Under the pieces are notes generated by a model. The model was not told the DNA's origin. It searched no databases and saw nothing but the letters and a program-made list of their open reading frames with translations. A stretch of DNA of 64,000 nt from Zeugodacus cucurbitae (taxonomy: Eukaryota > Arthropoda > Insecta > Diptera > Tephritidae): NCBI RefSeq assembly GCF_028554725.1, contig NC_071670.1:54072501-54136500 (forward strand), written 5' to 3'. Shown here in pieces: positions 12,050 through 23,859 of the stretch (position 1 is the stretch's first letter; each line of letters begins with the position of its first letter). A program made the position numbers and the translations under genes.

Positions 12050-13170
12050 TACTAATATAAGTAATCGGGTATCAAATAGATTGAGCCCAAGAGAAGTAAA
12101 TGTAACTATATTATTGTCTAGATATGACATCTATTATTATTAGTCTCTCTCATTTATGCAAAGTTTTAAGCATTTTTCTTGTTACCACAAACCAGATAAT
12201 ATCTAAATAATAGTCATCATATAGGAGATAACAGTTAATAAATTGTAGAAGACATGTTATAGATATATATATATAGTAGCTGATAGGCAATGGATTACAG
12301 TAAATAGATAATATACAACAAACAGTATATAAAAGTCCTAACTTAAGTAAGGATAGTTTATAAATAGTAGATAATAGGTAATAGATAACAGATAATATAT
12401 GTAGATAATATTTAACACTCAATAGATTAGGGATTATAGATAATAGTCAATAGCTAACAGATAATATACCACAAAATATAGATAACAGGTAATAAATTGT
12501 AGATAACATTTAACAGATAATAGATAATGAGAGTATAAACGAAAAATCTAATTTGGGCTATAGATAATAGACGGATAATAGATACTAGATAATATATAGT
12601 TTATAACACGTCATAGCTAATTTATAGCAGATAGATGGTAGATAATAGATAACAGAACAGGTAATAGCTAACAGATAATATACCACAAAATACAGATAAC
12701 AGGTAATAAATTGTTGATAACATGTAACAGATAATATATAGCATAAATAAATAATGAGAGGAGAAACGAAAAAGCAAATTTGGACTATAGATAATATATA
12801 ACAAGTGTGAGGTAAGCTTTGATTATAAATAACAGACAACAGATAATATATAACAAGCAATGGATAACATTGTATAGATAATAAACAATATATAGCAGAT
12901 ATTAAAAGGTAGATAACACATAATAAAAAATACATAGGGCATGGTAGATAACAGATAATAGATAATGTAATGGATAAATGAAAATAGATAATTTAGACAA
13001 TAAATAATAAATAACACGTCATAGCTAATTTATAGCAGATAGATAGTAGATAATAGATAACAGAACCGATAATAGATAACAAATGATATATGTGGACAAT
13101 ATATAATGTTAAAGAGATAGCTTGGCATAGATAATATACAATGGATAATAGATAAATTAGTATTGGAGAG
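12050..13170. repeat. Degenerate GATAAT/GATAACA tandem array with higher-order copies
   Basis: About 1.1 kb is made almost wholly of variants of AGATAATAGATAACAG. Longer blocks repeat within it: TACCACAAAATA-GATAACAGGTAATAAATTGT at 12467 and 12681; GAGAG-AAACGAAAAA at 12529 and 12756; ACGTCATAGCTAATTTATAG at about 12606 and 13016. On the minus strand it gives spurious Tyr/Leu/Ile/Cys-rich open frames (IYYLLS...). It ends at the mariner at 13176. Confidence 0.85.
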
Positions 13171-13175
13171 TGCTG

Positions 13176-13753
13176 GTAGGTTGGCAAATAACTCCCTTCC
13201 GCTTTTTTTGCACGTTATTCAATGCTTTATAAAAAGTGTTACACTGATCGGATTTAGTTCAAATATGCGCCGTTTCATTCGATAATCTGTTTCCATCTAG
13301 ACGGAAACTTCATAATACTCCGCTCGCAGATGCCACATACCGGTCTAACTCGATGTTTTCCATAATTTGATCGGTCGTCACAGGTGGCTTATCCATGGTG
13401 TCGTTTTCACCCGTTCTGAATCGTCGAAATCATTCCTCCGCAGTTCGAAGTGATAGAGTACCATCCCCCAAAACACCATTAATCTCACGGAACGTTTCTC
13501 CGGCGGATTTGCCTTTAATGAAGAAAAACTTTAAAATAGCGCGAATTTCGACGTGAGTGAACTCCATGTTTACAAGGCTATAACTGTTGAATACAATATC
13601 CAAACTAATCATGCATAGCGTCGTTTTGTACGTTATGTCAAGACCGTTCAAAGATGTATAGTATTGCCGGATGCGAAGCGCTACAAAGCTCGTAATACAT
13701 AACCGCGAAATTCAAAAGACAAAAAGGCGGATGGGAGATATTTGACAACCTCA
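13176..13753 (-). mobile_element. Internally deleted mariner element (copy A)
   Basis: Inverted ends AGGTTGGCAAATAACTCCC (from 13178) and, inverted, AGGTTGTCAAATATCTCCC (ending about 13751) bound about 575 bp, with TA next to the right end. On the minus strand the transposase N-terminus starts at ATG 13567 (MEFTHVEIRAILKFF...), reaches RTAEE, meets a stop where a Trp codon is expected (TGA near 13430), continues FRRFRTGEND...VASAS, and at about 13325 jumps directly to the last transposase residues (GVL/KFRLDGN region). An intact mariner is about 1.3 kb, so some 700 bp including the catalytic core are deleted. It cannot encode transposase. It abuts the end of the GATAAT array. Confidence 0.85.
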
Positions 13754-14242
13754 TATTTGTGATAAGAATGAATCTTAAAAATTAAAGGTCCTTTTTAGAG
13801 ATCAGCTGTATTCCGAAAGCGTTTGAATTTTTTTTTATTTTTTTTTAAATAGGGATTAATCAATGGTATTAACAGAAAATAAGTCAGAATCACATGAAAA
13901 TATTACAATACCTCCGGTGAACATCTTAAAAATGACCCAGATAAATCCCGTACCACAACAAGTGGAGAAAATGTACTGTGAGAGCCAAGTAAAAAATAAG
14001 AGTGTTACTTATCTTCCTCTCTTTGTCTCTTTAACACTCTCATATACTGAAGTACTTAGCCTTAAACCACATTAAGCTCAGCTTAAATTCAATTAAACCT
14101 AAAACAACAACAAATTGATTAGAAAACTTTCGGAAATTGATTTCTATTGAGGTTAAACACACTCATTTGCCCTACAATATCGACTATGAGTTTCTACTCC
14201 GAAAACCATAAAGAACTCCATGTGCACATATATTACTTATAC

Positions 14243-14536
14243 TATATATAGAAAAGGCAACGCTACCGTTAGTTGTGCTTGCAAAGCATTCAAGCGCAAC
14301 AAATCGAAATCGAGCGCCTAAAAATCAAGTGTACAACAACAACAATAACTAGAAATAAATACAAAATATTTATTAAGCATAAACATAAGTCATAAATGAA
14401 AGTTTGGCCTTCATTACACGACGCCTAAGACCAACACCACCAAGAACAACAACGACAACTAGACGCTTTTCGTTTAAGTTTCTTCAAATTACTACTATTA
14501 TTTATTTTGGGCCGCCTAAGAGTGAGTGCAGCGCAA
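14243..14536 (+). promoter_or_regulatory. Candidate TATA promoter with 5'-UTR-like first exon
   Basis: TATATATA (14243-14250) lies 28 bp upstream of an Inr-like TTAGTT whose A is 14271. Downstream is an A-rich, CAA-rich, moderately GC segment like fly 5' UTRs, containing a short upstream ORF (ATG near 14396, encoding MKVWPSLHDA then stop). It ends at a strong donor CAA|GTAAGT (14536/14537); an alternative GTGAGT lies about 15 nt earlier. No coding exon could be linked to it. The Inr is not a perfect match and no DPE was found. Confidence 0.3.
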
Positions 14537-16241
14537 GTAAGTGTAATATTTGAACTGAAATAACAACAAAAACAACAACAAAGGAGTTAAATGTGCGCCA
14601 ATAAAGCGGAAGAAGCAAGTGCAGTTCAGCATATACATATATGTATGTGTGTGTGTGTCTCTATTCTTGTGTATATTCACACGTTCAATTTCAATTTCAA
14701 GCGCTTTGCTCAGCAGCTGGTATCGCACTTCATGCCTCAACGCAACCGAATTCGGCAACCTGCTATATATATAGTATATAGCTACCATAAGTTCTTTTCA
14801 CTTTACTTTGGCTTCTAGCACACATACAACATATATATATATATATCTGTAAGTGTGTGTGTGTCTGTTTGTAAGCACAGTAGTTACGCTTAATTTCTCT
14901 TTTCACTTTATAATAAGCCCTCGTAGTTGCTACTGTTGCTGCCGCTTCTACTCTATATGGTTGTTGAAGTGTTGTTGCATTGCTAGTTAGTTGGTACAAC
15001 AATTGCCGGTGTACGAGTATTTGTGGGCATGCAAGTGCACGCATATTAATTTGAACATTTTCGACGACGGCCAAAAGGGCAATTGGCACTTATGCATAAG
15101 CGAGCAACCGAGCTTGTTGAACGAACGAAAGCGTGAGCTTGTGAGTTTACAAGTAGTACTTGTGCTGTGGTAATGTAAGTGGCCGGTAGGAAATTCAAAG
15201 TTAACTGAGATTTAAATGAAATGAGTCACTTTCTGATAACAAAATTCTATGCGGAATATATTCCCCTCATAAAGTGTAAAATCGTTAGATTTGGGAGAGG
15301 GTTATAGTAGATTGGTACAGGTTGAGATATTAGACAGAAAACTTTAAAATTTAATCATTTTTTAGAACAGATAGATCATGCAATATTTTAATAGTTCTTA
15401 TGTAAAATATTTTCTCATATTAGAGAGGTTAGGGTTTTAAAAAGTACATAAGCCAACAAAAAATATGATTCCTGAAATGGATACAGAGATCTAAGCTCTC
15501 ATATAACAAAGCTCCTTGAAATAATCGCAAATACTCTAAGACGATTGGAGTCAATATGAGCTAGTTCGTTCAAAGTTTTCTGCTATAGGTTTCTGTTTTA
15601 GGCTAGAAAGTAAATAACAGTCATGAAAAAGATAACGAGATAACTTCTCTGAAATAACTACAACAATGGACATCCAAAAAGATTTTCAGTCTCACCATAT
15701 TGATGGCCTTTGGAGACCAGTTTAAACCCCTACCACTAGTGAAAGATGAATCTCTCTGTGGCAAAGAGGCATTCACTGGACTTCAAGTGATTCAGTACGG
15801 CTCAGAAGAACCTTGAGATGCTTTAGTTACAGACAGTTAAACATAGGGGCCCTGGAATTTTCCCTTGGGCTAGCACAACTTCAAATACGACTATAAAAGA
15901 TCTTGTTGATACGATTTTTTAGAGGTTTCCAGAAGAAAATAGGATTAAGTGTTCCTGTATGTTATATTATAATGGCTTGAATGATTTTTCCGACTTGAGA
16001 GACATCAGAAGAATGGCGGTTTCTTAAATAATTCTCAAGAATTTAAAATTTGTTTTATTTAAAATTCAATTCGTAATCTTCGATCGACTATCCTTAATAT
16101 TCAGACGATCTTAATGAAGGATCGCCGATCTTAATTTTTTATTTAATAGACGTAAGTGGTTCTAAAAGATTTCTCATATTTATAGACTCAGCATAAACCG
16201 ATTGATCTTTTGGGTTCAATTAGTCGTCAAAAGGTTCTAAT
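14537..16241. other. Non-coding, possibly intronic
   Basis: Follows the candidate first exon. Includes GT and AT microsatellites (14645-14665, 14829-14868). The rest is A+T-rich with no recognisable coding. Frames at 14516-15173 overlap on both strands and lack similarity. Confidence 0.4.
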
Positions 16242-16500
16242 TTATACTACTATTATAAAGAGAAAAGATTTGTGTGTATGTTTGTAATGAATAAACTCAA
16301 AAACTACTGAGGCGATTTCAAAAATTCTTTCACCATTGGAAAGCTACATTCACCCCGAGTAACATAGGCTATATTTATTGCTAGAATCTCAACTTTCTGG
16401 CAATAGTTCCCAGGTGAGGGTAACAAAAAGACTCCGTGATGGACGATCTTAATCGGAAACTGAAAATTGTAATTCGTCCGAAGCCAGAGCGGTCTGCTAG
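16242..16500 (+). mobile_element. Small non-autonomous Helitron-like element
   Basis: It starts near TATACTACTATTATAAAGAG and ends GTCCGAAGCCAGAGCGG-TCTG-CTAG followed by T. The CTAG|T end, with a short GC-rich imperfect hairpin just before it, and the opening TAxTATTATAAAGxG followed by AAGATTTGTGTGT are features I recall from insect non-autonomous Helitrons. The body (ACTACTGAGGCGATTTC, TTGGAAAGCTAC) is a familiar dispersed insect repeat. No terminal inverted repeats or target duplication, as expected for Helitrons. Confidence 0.5.
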
Positions 16501-16986
16501 TAACTGTATAAAATAGCTGTATTTGTGCGAAGAGGACATAGAGTAGATATCTTCAAACAATTTATTGCCCGCAAAGTACCCGTTTATCCCGTTGTTCGAA
16601 TATAAGTTCTACGGAACTCGGTTAAAAAAAATCGCCGAACCATATACAAAAAAATAACAAGTTAACAGAAAATCTGAAAGTTTGTGAAATGAGTTGAGGT
16701 AAAACCTGAGACGGAAATTAAACTCAATATTCTAGCTTCTTCCTCCCAAGTGGGTGTTTTTTTTTAGGAGTATGGTATGGTAAATATGAACTCACGCCTT
16801 CAAGCGCTGTGGCTTCAATGTTTAGATTTTTCATTAGCTGCCGTATTTTCGTCAGCATTTTTCAAGCTGATTGCTAACAACAACAATGCCATACATATAT
16901 GAGTTGTTGTCCGCTTGTTGTTGTTGGTGGTGGGCTATAACGCGTGCCAAATATTAAAATCATTTGCTTACGCTCGCCAACGCCAG

Positions 16987-17039
16987 CTTTCCACCGGCGG
17001 CAAACTGACATTACAAACCCACGGCGAGAACATTACAAT
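16987..17039 (+). other. Candidate 53-nt exon ending at a strong donor
   Basis: A GC-rich stretch ends at AAT|GTAAGT (17039/17040), with a possible acceptor gccag at 16982-16986. In one frame it reads LSTGGKLTLQTHGENIT with fly-like codon choice; the same frame stays open upstream to a TGA near 16899, without a Met. I do not recognise the peptide. The acceptor is weak because it has no long pyrimidine tract. Confidence 0.18.
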
Positions 17040-19699
17040 GTAAGTTTAGTATTGGAGAAAGAAATTGTCCGAAAAGTGAATCGCTTATGGCAGTAGCCGC
17101 CGTTGTACATATGTATGTGTATGAGTGTTGAATGCTTGGCATGTAAATGGCAGCAGTTCAAGTTGAATACCCCAAACAGTTCATCAACCGTGGCAGCGTG
17201 ATTAGTGGTAAGCACGTACCCACTGCCCAATCATATTTACCAAAACACACACACACACACACATAGAAGAGTAGATACTTTGTCACGACTTAATGAGTGG
17301 ATTTAAATGATTCTGCTCGGCCGTAAACGCGTCAAAATGTATACTGATGTGCGGCTTATTAAGAGCGCCGGCGCGCAGACATGCAAAACGCCAACACACT
17401 CTCATGCGCATATTCAAAGAATTTTTATTCGTCTCGCTAAGCATTTATGACAATTCGTATGCGTTATGAATTTTTATATGCAATTCTATTGTTTTTTCGC
17501 GCTTTTGTTTTCCATAATTTTTCATTAAATATTCATTGGCGGTTGGCAATTAAATTTAACCGCCGCGCCGCTTGGGCCTTAAGGAATTGCCGCGTAGTTG
17601 TATGGCAGCGTAGTTTGATTTGAGGAGTACCGGGAGGGGGGCGTCATATGTATGTTCATTAGCATATTCATAGCGTTTGCCAGAATTTCTCTTGGCACAC
17701 TTGACCATCCATTGCGGACGGACGTTGCGAAGAAAGTGAATACCTTGCCTCTAATTGGTGATGTGCGAAATTCCATTGAACCACAGCGAAAAGCAAGCCA
17801 AAACTTGAGCTTTTAATTTAGTGAGGAACTTGACATTTTTACTTTCGAAATAGTGAATTTATGATTTAGATCACAGATAGTTTGATATGTGATTGTTTTT
17901 GTATTAAAAAAAAAAATTAAAAATTAAATTTTTTAAATTAAATCATTAATTTTTTTTTTCAAGGATAGAAATAGTTCGGAAGATCTTGAAAATATCATCA
18001 ACCGAATACCACTGGACCAGTCTTTATATATATGGTTCCATAATGATAGAGTTCATGGTATCCGGATCCAAAAAATTATATTGAACTTGATAATAAATTA
18101 TAATAAGATCAGTCAGATTCTTTGAACCAAAAATTATACGTATATATGGCTTTATATGGATTGTGTCCTGAAGGGTTCTAATGTCCCAGGCACCGAATAT
18201 GTTTGGAGAGTTATGAGTGTTTAGAATGGTTGCCCTTGATATAGGGTTGGTTATCCTTCTTAATAATGTTCATCGCAATTAAAGAGTAGTTCAAATGAAT
18301 TTTATTTCTAAACCCCCTTAAATAATCTAGATAAAAGACATAATGAACCGAGGTAATGGTGTTCCAAAGAGACGTCTAGTAATAGAACAAATAAAGATAT
18401 TTTGTCAAGTCTAGAAATTTTTTACATTATCAGAGGTCTGATATTTCCTATAGCTTAGACTGAATCAGTGTAGTTTACTGAGACCGTTCGACTATTATAC
18501 GAGTATATAGATCTGTCGGATTGGATCTTCACGACTTTATTTCTGGTGGTGAGCCGTGACCCTCGACAGTTAACTCGAATCTGACAGTTTTAAATGTTGA
18601 TGTTGATATTGCAGTGATATATTTGATAACTGCGTTTGGGTGTGTAATATTATTCACAAATTCATAGGAAGAAGTATCGTATTTCCTATCTCAACGCGTC
18701 TTTTCATACATTCTTGGTTCCTGGCATCTTGGTAAAAGCTGGCAGCTGTAACTACTATATGTTATATTTCAATATTTAATGAATGTTCAAACAATATCAG
18801 CTGATTTGGTTTAGTAGGAAGCTAAAGTCTCAGGTCTCAGATAGATAAATATAGGAGACAAAGAGTTCACTGAAGAAGAAGAAGTAAGATCTTCAGTATT
18901 ACTTTTAGGTTATGGTCATTATTATTTAAGTGTACTGAATGTAACAATGAGAGCACTGTCAAGGTCAAACTCAAAACATTCTGTTGATTTCAACAATACA
19001 AGTTCTCATGACAGATATCTATTAAAATCAGGTTAAACAATGTTTTAACATCAGGAAACAACCAACTGACTAAATGACGAAAAAACAATGATCACTTTAG
19101 CCGCTAATGTATTGTCACTGGCCTATCGCATCACTTCATTACTAAATACCACAATGTGTGCTGTCACTTACATCACTCCCCCCATCGATGACAGCAGCAA
19201 ATCGAAATTTAATTACACGACAAGTAATTTGTCTGAGTTAACAACTAAAGGCAGACCATTTTGTATTTAACTAACCACCTTTTTTGTGTTACAAATATCT
19301 CCCGCCATTCAAATGTTTCACCTCAAATTGTTTGTGATTTTTTGCTGATAACAATTAACAACAGTTTAACTTCCGGATCTAAAAAACACACTTGTTTCTC
19401 CAAATTGCAAGAGTTATACAATATTCATTCAACCACAAAAAGCCGAACAAAGCAATTCGCTAATTTTTCAGCGAGACATTAATTGCGATTTCAAACAGCC
19501 GCCAACAATTTGGATGGATAAATGATGCACCAAATGACATAATGACACGAAATACTTAAAATCATATTTGTGCTTACATACATACAAATATCGAACAATA
19601 AATGTGATCATGGATATTTATTAAGCGGAAAAGTAAGGTACTAAACTTGTAGAATAATGAATATTACTTAATGCTTTGGAAAAAAATTAAATTTTGTAT
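17040..19699. other. Non-coding stretch
   Basis: GC-richer up to about 17780, then A+T-rich. Short frames at 17033-17776 and 19088-19482 have no family signature. Nothing else identifiable. Confidence 0.4.
17244..17263. repeat. (AC)10 microsatellite
   Basis: Uninterrupted AC dinucleotides over 20 bp in otherwise unique sequence. Confidence 0.9.
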
Positions 19700-20620
19700 A
19701 ATTTTATGGTCGATGTGATTTGTTCTTAATATATGTATTGATGTGATGTGATATGTTTAAGATGTGACTTGCCAAATATAGCTTGACTAGGTGTGCAGAT
19801 CAGCATTTTTAATATTTTGCAAATAAAATCATTACATTAGTTTTATCTATTACCCATAAATATACGAGTTAATGAGTTGATGTAAGTTGAGTTGATGTGA
19901 TATTGATAAGTTCAATAAAACGGTTTGTGATAAGTTGTTTGATAAGTAGCTTGATTCGACACTTCTCTGCTCACTATATATGATCTCTGCCCTCTGCTAA
20001 AAAATTATTTATTTATTATTATTTAAAAGCAACAACAAATCATAAAGTATGATGTGATGTGATATTCCGAAAATTTATCTGATTTGATAACATGTGGTGT
20101 TCTAATTTGATTTAATGACGAGGCTGTTGAAAGATTTATAAAAAAATGTTTCGTTTTAGTGAGGTGATATTACGCAATGAGTAGTGATATCATGATGTGA
20201 TGTTATGCGAGTGATGTGATATGAACTTATTTGAATAACTCAACTTTAAAAAATATTTGCAGATATTGAATGATCTGAATATTGATTTGAAGTTCAAAAA
20301 TATAGATAAAATGCATTGATGATACATATTTGATAATATACGATGTGATGTGATTCTGATATGATGCTAAAAATGTCATATGATGTGAGTAATTTGATGT
20401 AATGAAAACTTGCAAATTTCATTGTAATTGAAAAATAATAAGAATATGAGATAGCAATTAATATGATGATGTGATGTAAAATTACATCATGTGATACGAT
20501 TTTTTGTAATTTTATTATATTTCAGCTAAGATGTGATGTGACGTTGCATGAAGATGTCATATGATGATTTTTTTTAAAGAGATATGATGCAACGTTATGA
20601 AGTAAGTTGTGATGTGGTAG
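19700..20620. repeat. Degenerate TGATGTGA-rich block
   Basis: Clusters of ATGATGTGATGTGATAT and shortened forms recur at about 19711, 19740, 19893, 20049, 20196, 20342, 20382, 20464, 20530 and 20600, separated by A+T-rich spacers. Spacing is irregular, so this looks like a decayed short-unit satellite rather than a current array. Open frames here are low-complexity. Confidence 0.6.
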
Positions 20621-21984
20621 AATAAAGATAATATACGGCCTCACTGTGTGGATTTGATTACAATTAGGGTCATTTGTATGGAAGAAGTATAAGTAGTAAA
20701 AATCTGCCAAAAGGGTACTCTCTGAAACTGAACTGTACTAAACTTATTTCAAATACCAGAAAGACTTTGTACCAATTGTAATTTATTTCAACTTTAACAA
20801 GCAACTTTAAAAATATTCCACTAACAGTACTCCCGAAATAATTGACCCACCACACAAAGGCACAACAATTATCTAATAAATCTAAACATATTCTCTCCTC
20901 GTCAACCGAAAATTACCTCAACAATAACAATAACAACAACCTCCACAAACAGCACAAAAATTTAGTCAACAAGCATTTGCAGTTAACTAAAGTAGACGAG
21001 CAAATTAATAGTCAACGCTTAATGGCCAAGAGTGGACAGGCAAATTAAACAAACGCTACTTTCTCCAGCTGTAAGCCAGTGAGTGCTGGCGCTGATGACC
21101 ATGCCAATGGCCAAATAGTTAGACGCATAAGCTTACATGACTGTCGCTGCGTCTATCTATGTTAGTACACAAGTGTATGGAAGTGTGTTTGCGTGTGTGT
21201 TTAAGCATTGGTTTGGTGAGCAAATCTTTTAAATATTTGCTAAATGCGTATTTACATAATTAGCCACTAACGATTGGCCGCGCACTAACAAGTATGACCT
21301 CAATTCTTAAGACAAAAATATGAACGATCAGAAAAAATGTGCGTGGAAGCTGGAAGGTAGAAATGAAATGAAGAAGATGACAATTGAATATTTATGTGGA
21401 GGTATGTTTGGGTTCTCTGATGTAGCTTGAATGGATAGGTAGAAGCAATCATTTAGAACTCAAATTAGGGAATGTTGAGTGGATGTAGAATAAGAAGAAG
21501 TGAATTTTAACTCCAACTTTGGTATATCGAGTATTTTGTACTTATTAGAAGAGGATGTAGATATCAACTAGCTATCTTAAAATTATATTTTGCCTCTATG
21601 ACTCAAATTCGGAACAGACTATGCTCCAGCCATAAATGGAAAAATAGTGATTGAACTGAAGAACATTAGGTTTATTTACTGATGTAAGAGATTTTACTGT
21701 AAAAATTTGAGCGATTTAGATAAAGTCTTGACTGAGTCCAAAGTGTAAGCTTATCTTATTTTTGTTTCAAAACGTTTTTTTAACGATGTTAAGGGCTATA
21801 CCCTCTTCTATTATCACTCTCTGGAACTAATTTCAATAAGAGAGAGAGGACTTTATTCTTTCATTGTCGACTTATATTCAGTATACCAGTACATTCGTTG
21901 ACAAAACTGATTCGAAACTACCATTATTTTCGATACTGAATCCAAATTGACTACTAATTCGAAGTGGTGATTGTCAATATTCAG

Positions 21985-22785
21985 AAATTATCCACTGTAA
22001 TTACACTGCACATTAATTAGTATTACCTATTATCAATTCGATTACTATTGATTACCTATATCTACAATAGTTTTGGAGTTACTGCTTAAAGACTCATTTG
22101 ACTACTTCTTAATCGAACTGGTAGATGAAGCCTGAACTGGTCGTAGTACCGGATTTCATGATTTAATTACTCAGCACTAGTAATCAATAATCATGCAGTA
22201 ATCTTACCGTAATCCTGCAGCCGTAGAAGTGTAGGTGTTAAATACTAGCAAGAAGCAGAAATTATCCACTGTAATTATACTGTCTGATTGATATTATCTA
22301 TTGATTACCAATTCCATTACTATTGATTACCTATATATTTGATATTTTTGGAGTTTATTTCATTTTCATACTTCTCAATCAAACTGGTAGATGAAGTCTC
22401 AACTAGTCGTAGAACAGGATTTCACATTTTAATTATTGAGCGAGAGTAATCAGTAATCAAGCAGTAATTTTAGAGTAATCCAAAGGCCATAGAAGAGTTT
22501 GGAGTTAGCTACTAGCAATAATTAAAAAATATCCACTGTAATTACACTGGCTGGTTAATGTTACATATTCATTACCAATACGATTACTATTGATTACTTA
22601 TATCTATGATATTTTATTTTAAAGTAGAACTGGTAGATGAAGCCTCAACAAGTTGTAGTACAAGATTTCATGAGTTAATTACTGAGCGCGAATGAATCAG
22701 TAATCATGAAGTAATCTTACAGTAATCCAACACTTTATAGAAATGTTTGGAGTTAAATACTAGTAAGAATCAAGCAATACAAATC
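21985..22785. repeat. Three-copy satellite, about 270-bp unit
   Basis: TCCACTGTAATTA starts units at 21991, 22265 and 22532 (spacings 274 and 267). Each unit continues in the same order: ACCAAT/TCGATTACTATTGATTAC, TGATATTTTGGAG, AACTGGTAGATGAAG, CTCAACTAGTCGTAGTAC, GGATTTCA, TTAATTACTGAGCG, AGTAATCAGTAATCATG, GTAATC and GTTAAATACTAG. The copies are diverged but collinear. No coding potential was seen. Confidence 0.8.
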
Positions 22786-23859
22786 AAGATTCGGAATATT
22801 AACAACAAATCAAACAAAATCTTTGATCTAAAATTTTTATGCTCCACATTCACTTAAGTATTTAAAAGTAATTAAGTGGGTAATCAATAAAAAATATAAC
22901 TCTTCATATAAAATAACCGTAATCCACTTAATATTTTTTTCCAACCACCAACATTTCTCCCAGAAAACGATTACCATAAATGCAAAGTGCATAAGTACCG
23001 CTAATCTGGCTGCTCACATTCCAGCGCTTAGTTTATGACTTTAGTTGTTGATTGTTGGTGTTATTTTTTCCATTTTTTGCCTTTTTGCAGTGCCATTTCT
23101 CCGCGTTAATATTTCAGCTGTCCAACAAGCGCAACTAAACGCTTTTAATGTTCTCTGAAAGCAAAGCATTTATGGGTTTGTTTGGTCGGCGCGCTGTGCT
23201 TGAGTGCAGATGACGCCATGGCGCTACACACCACACGTGACCAACTTTGTTGTTGTAGCAGTTGTTGTGGCTGTGGCCGCGGGCCTTATTTGCATCTGCA
23301 TAATGTTCGCGGTCAATATGCTACGCTTATGCGCCGCGCCGACGATGAAGAGGATCTATCATAACGGAAATATGCTTTTACAACTTGGCAGGTGTTGAAT
23401 ATTCCTTTTCGGTTGCTCTTTTTGCTCTTTTTGTTATTATTGTTTTTCGTTTTTTTTTTTAATAAACATTTTTGATTTGTGTGCTTTGGTGGCGGATGTG
23501 TGCTTACACCGAAATGATTTTTATAGTCTTTGGCTGAATGAATTCAAAGAATGTGCACTTTCTACGCTCAGACTGCTGAGACGTCGCGCTCAGCTTGAGT
23601 TATGAGATTTGCTCGAGAATTACTGCATTAGCTTAATTAATGATTAAACTTTGTATACTTTTTTATAGTTTTTTTTTGTGATTTACTGTTGTGTGTGTGC
23701 AAACGGAGGTATGTAAATACTCATAAAACTCAGCCTTGATTATTATAATCTTCTCGTCATAAAAATTCTTTAAATTTCGGAATATGTAAAAATTATAAGG
23801 TTAATATTTTTTAATATTTTGCAATTGCAACATTACTTTCGAAAAAAATATTTTTATAC

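Noticed and set aside
12150..13187. Minus-strand frames rich in Tyr, Leu, Ile and Cys
   Set aside because: Direct translation of the GATAAT tandem array; the periodic IYYLLS pattern comes from the repeat.
21985..22785. CRISPR-like repeat array
   Set aside because: Units are long, contiguous and diverged without unique spacers; this is a eukaryotic satellite.
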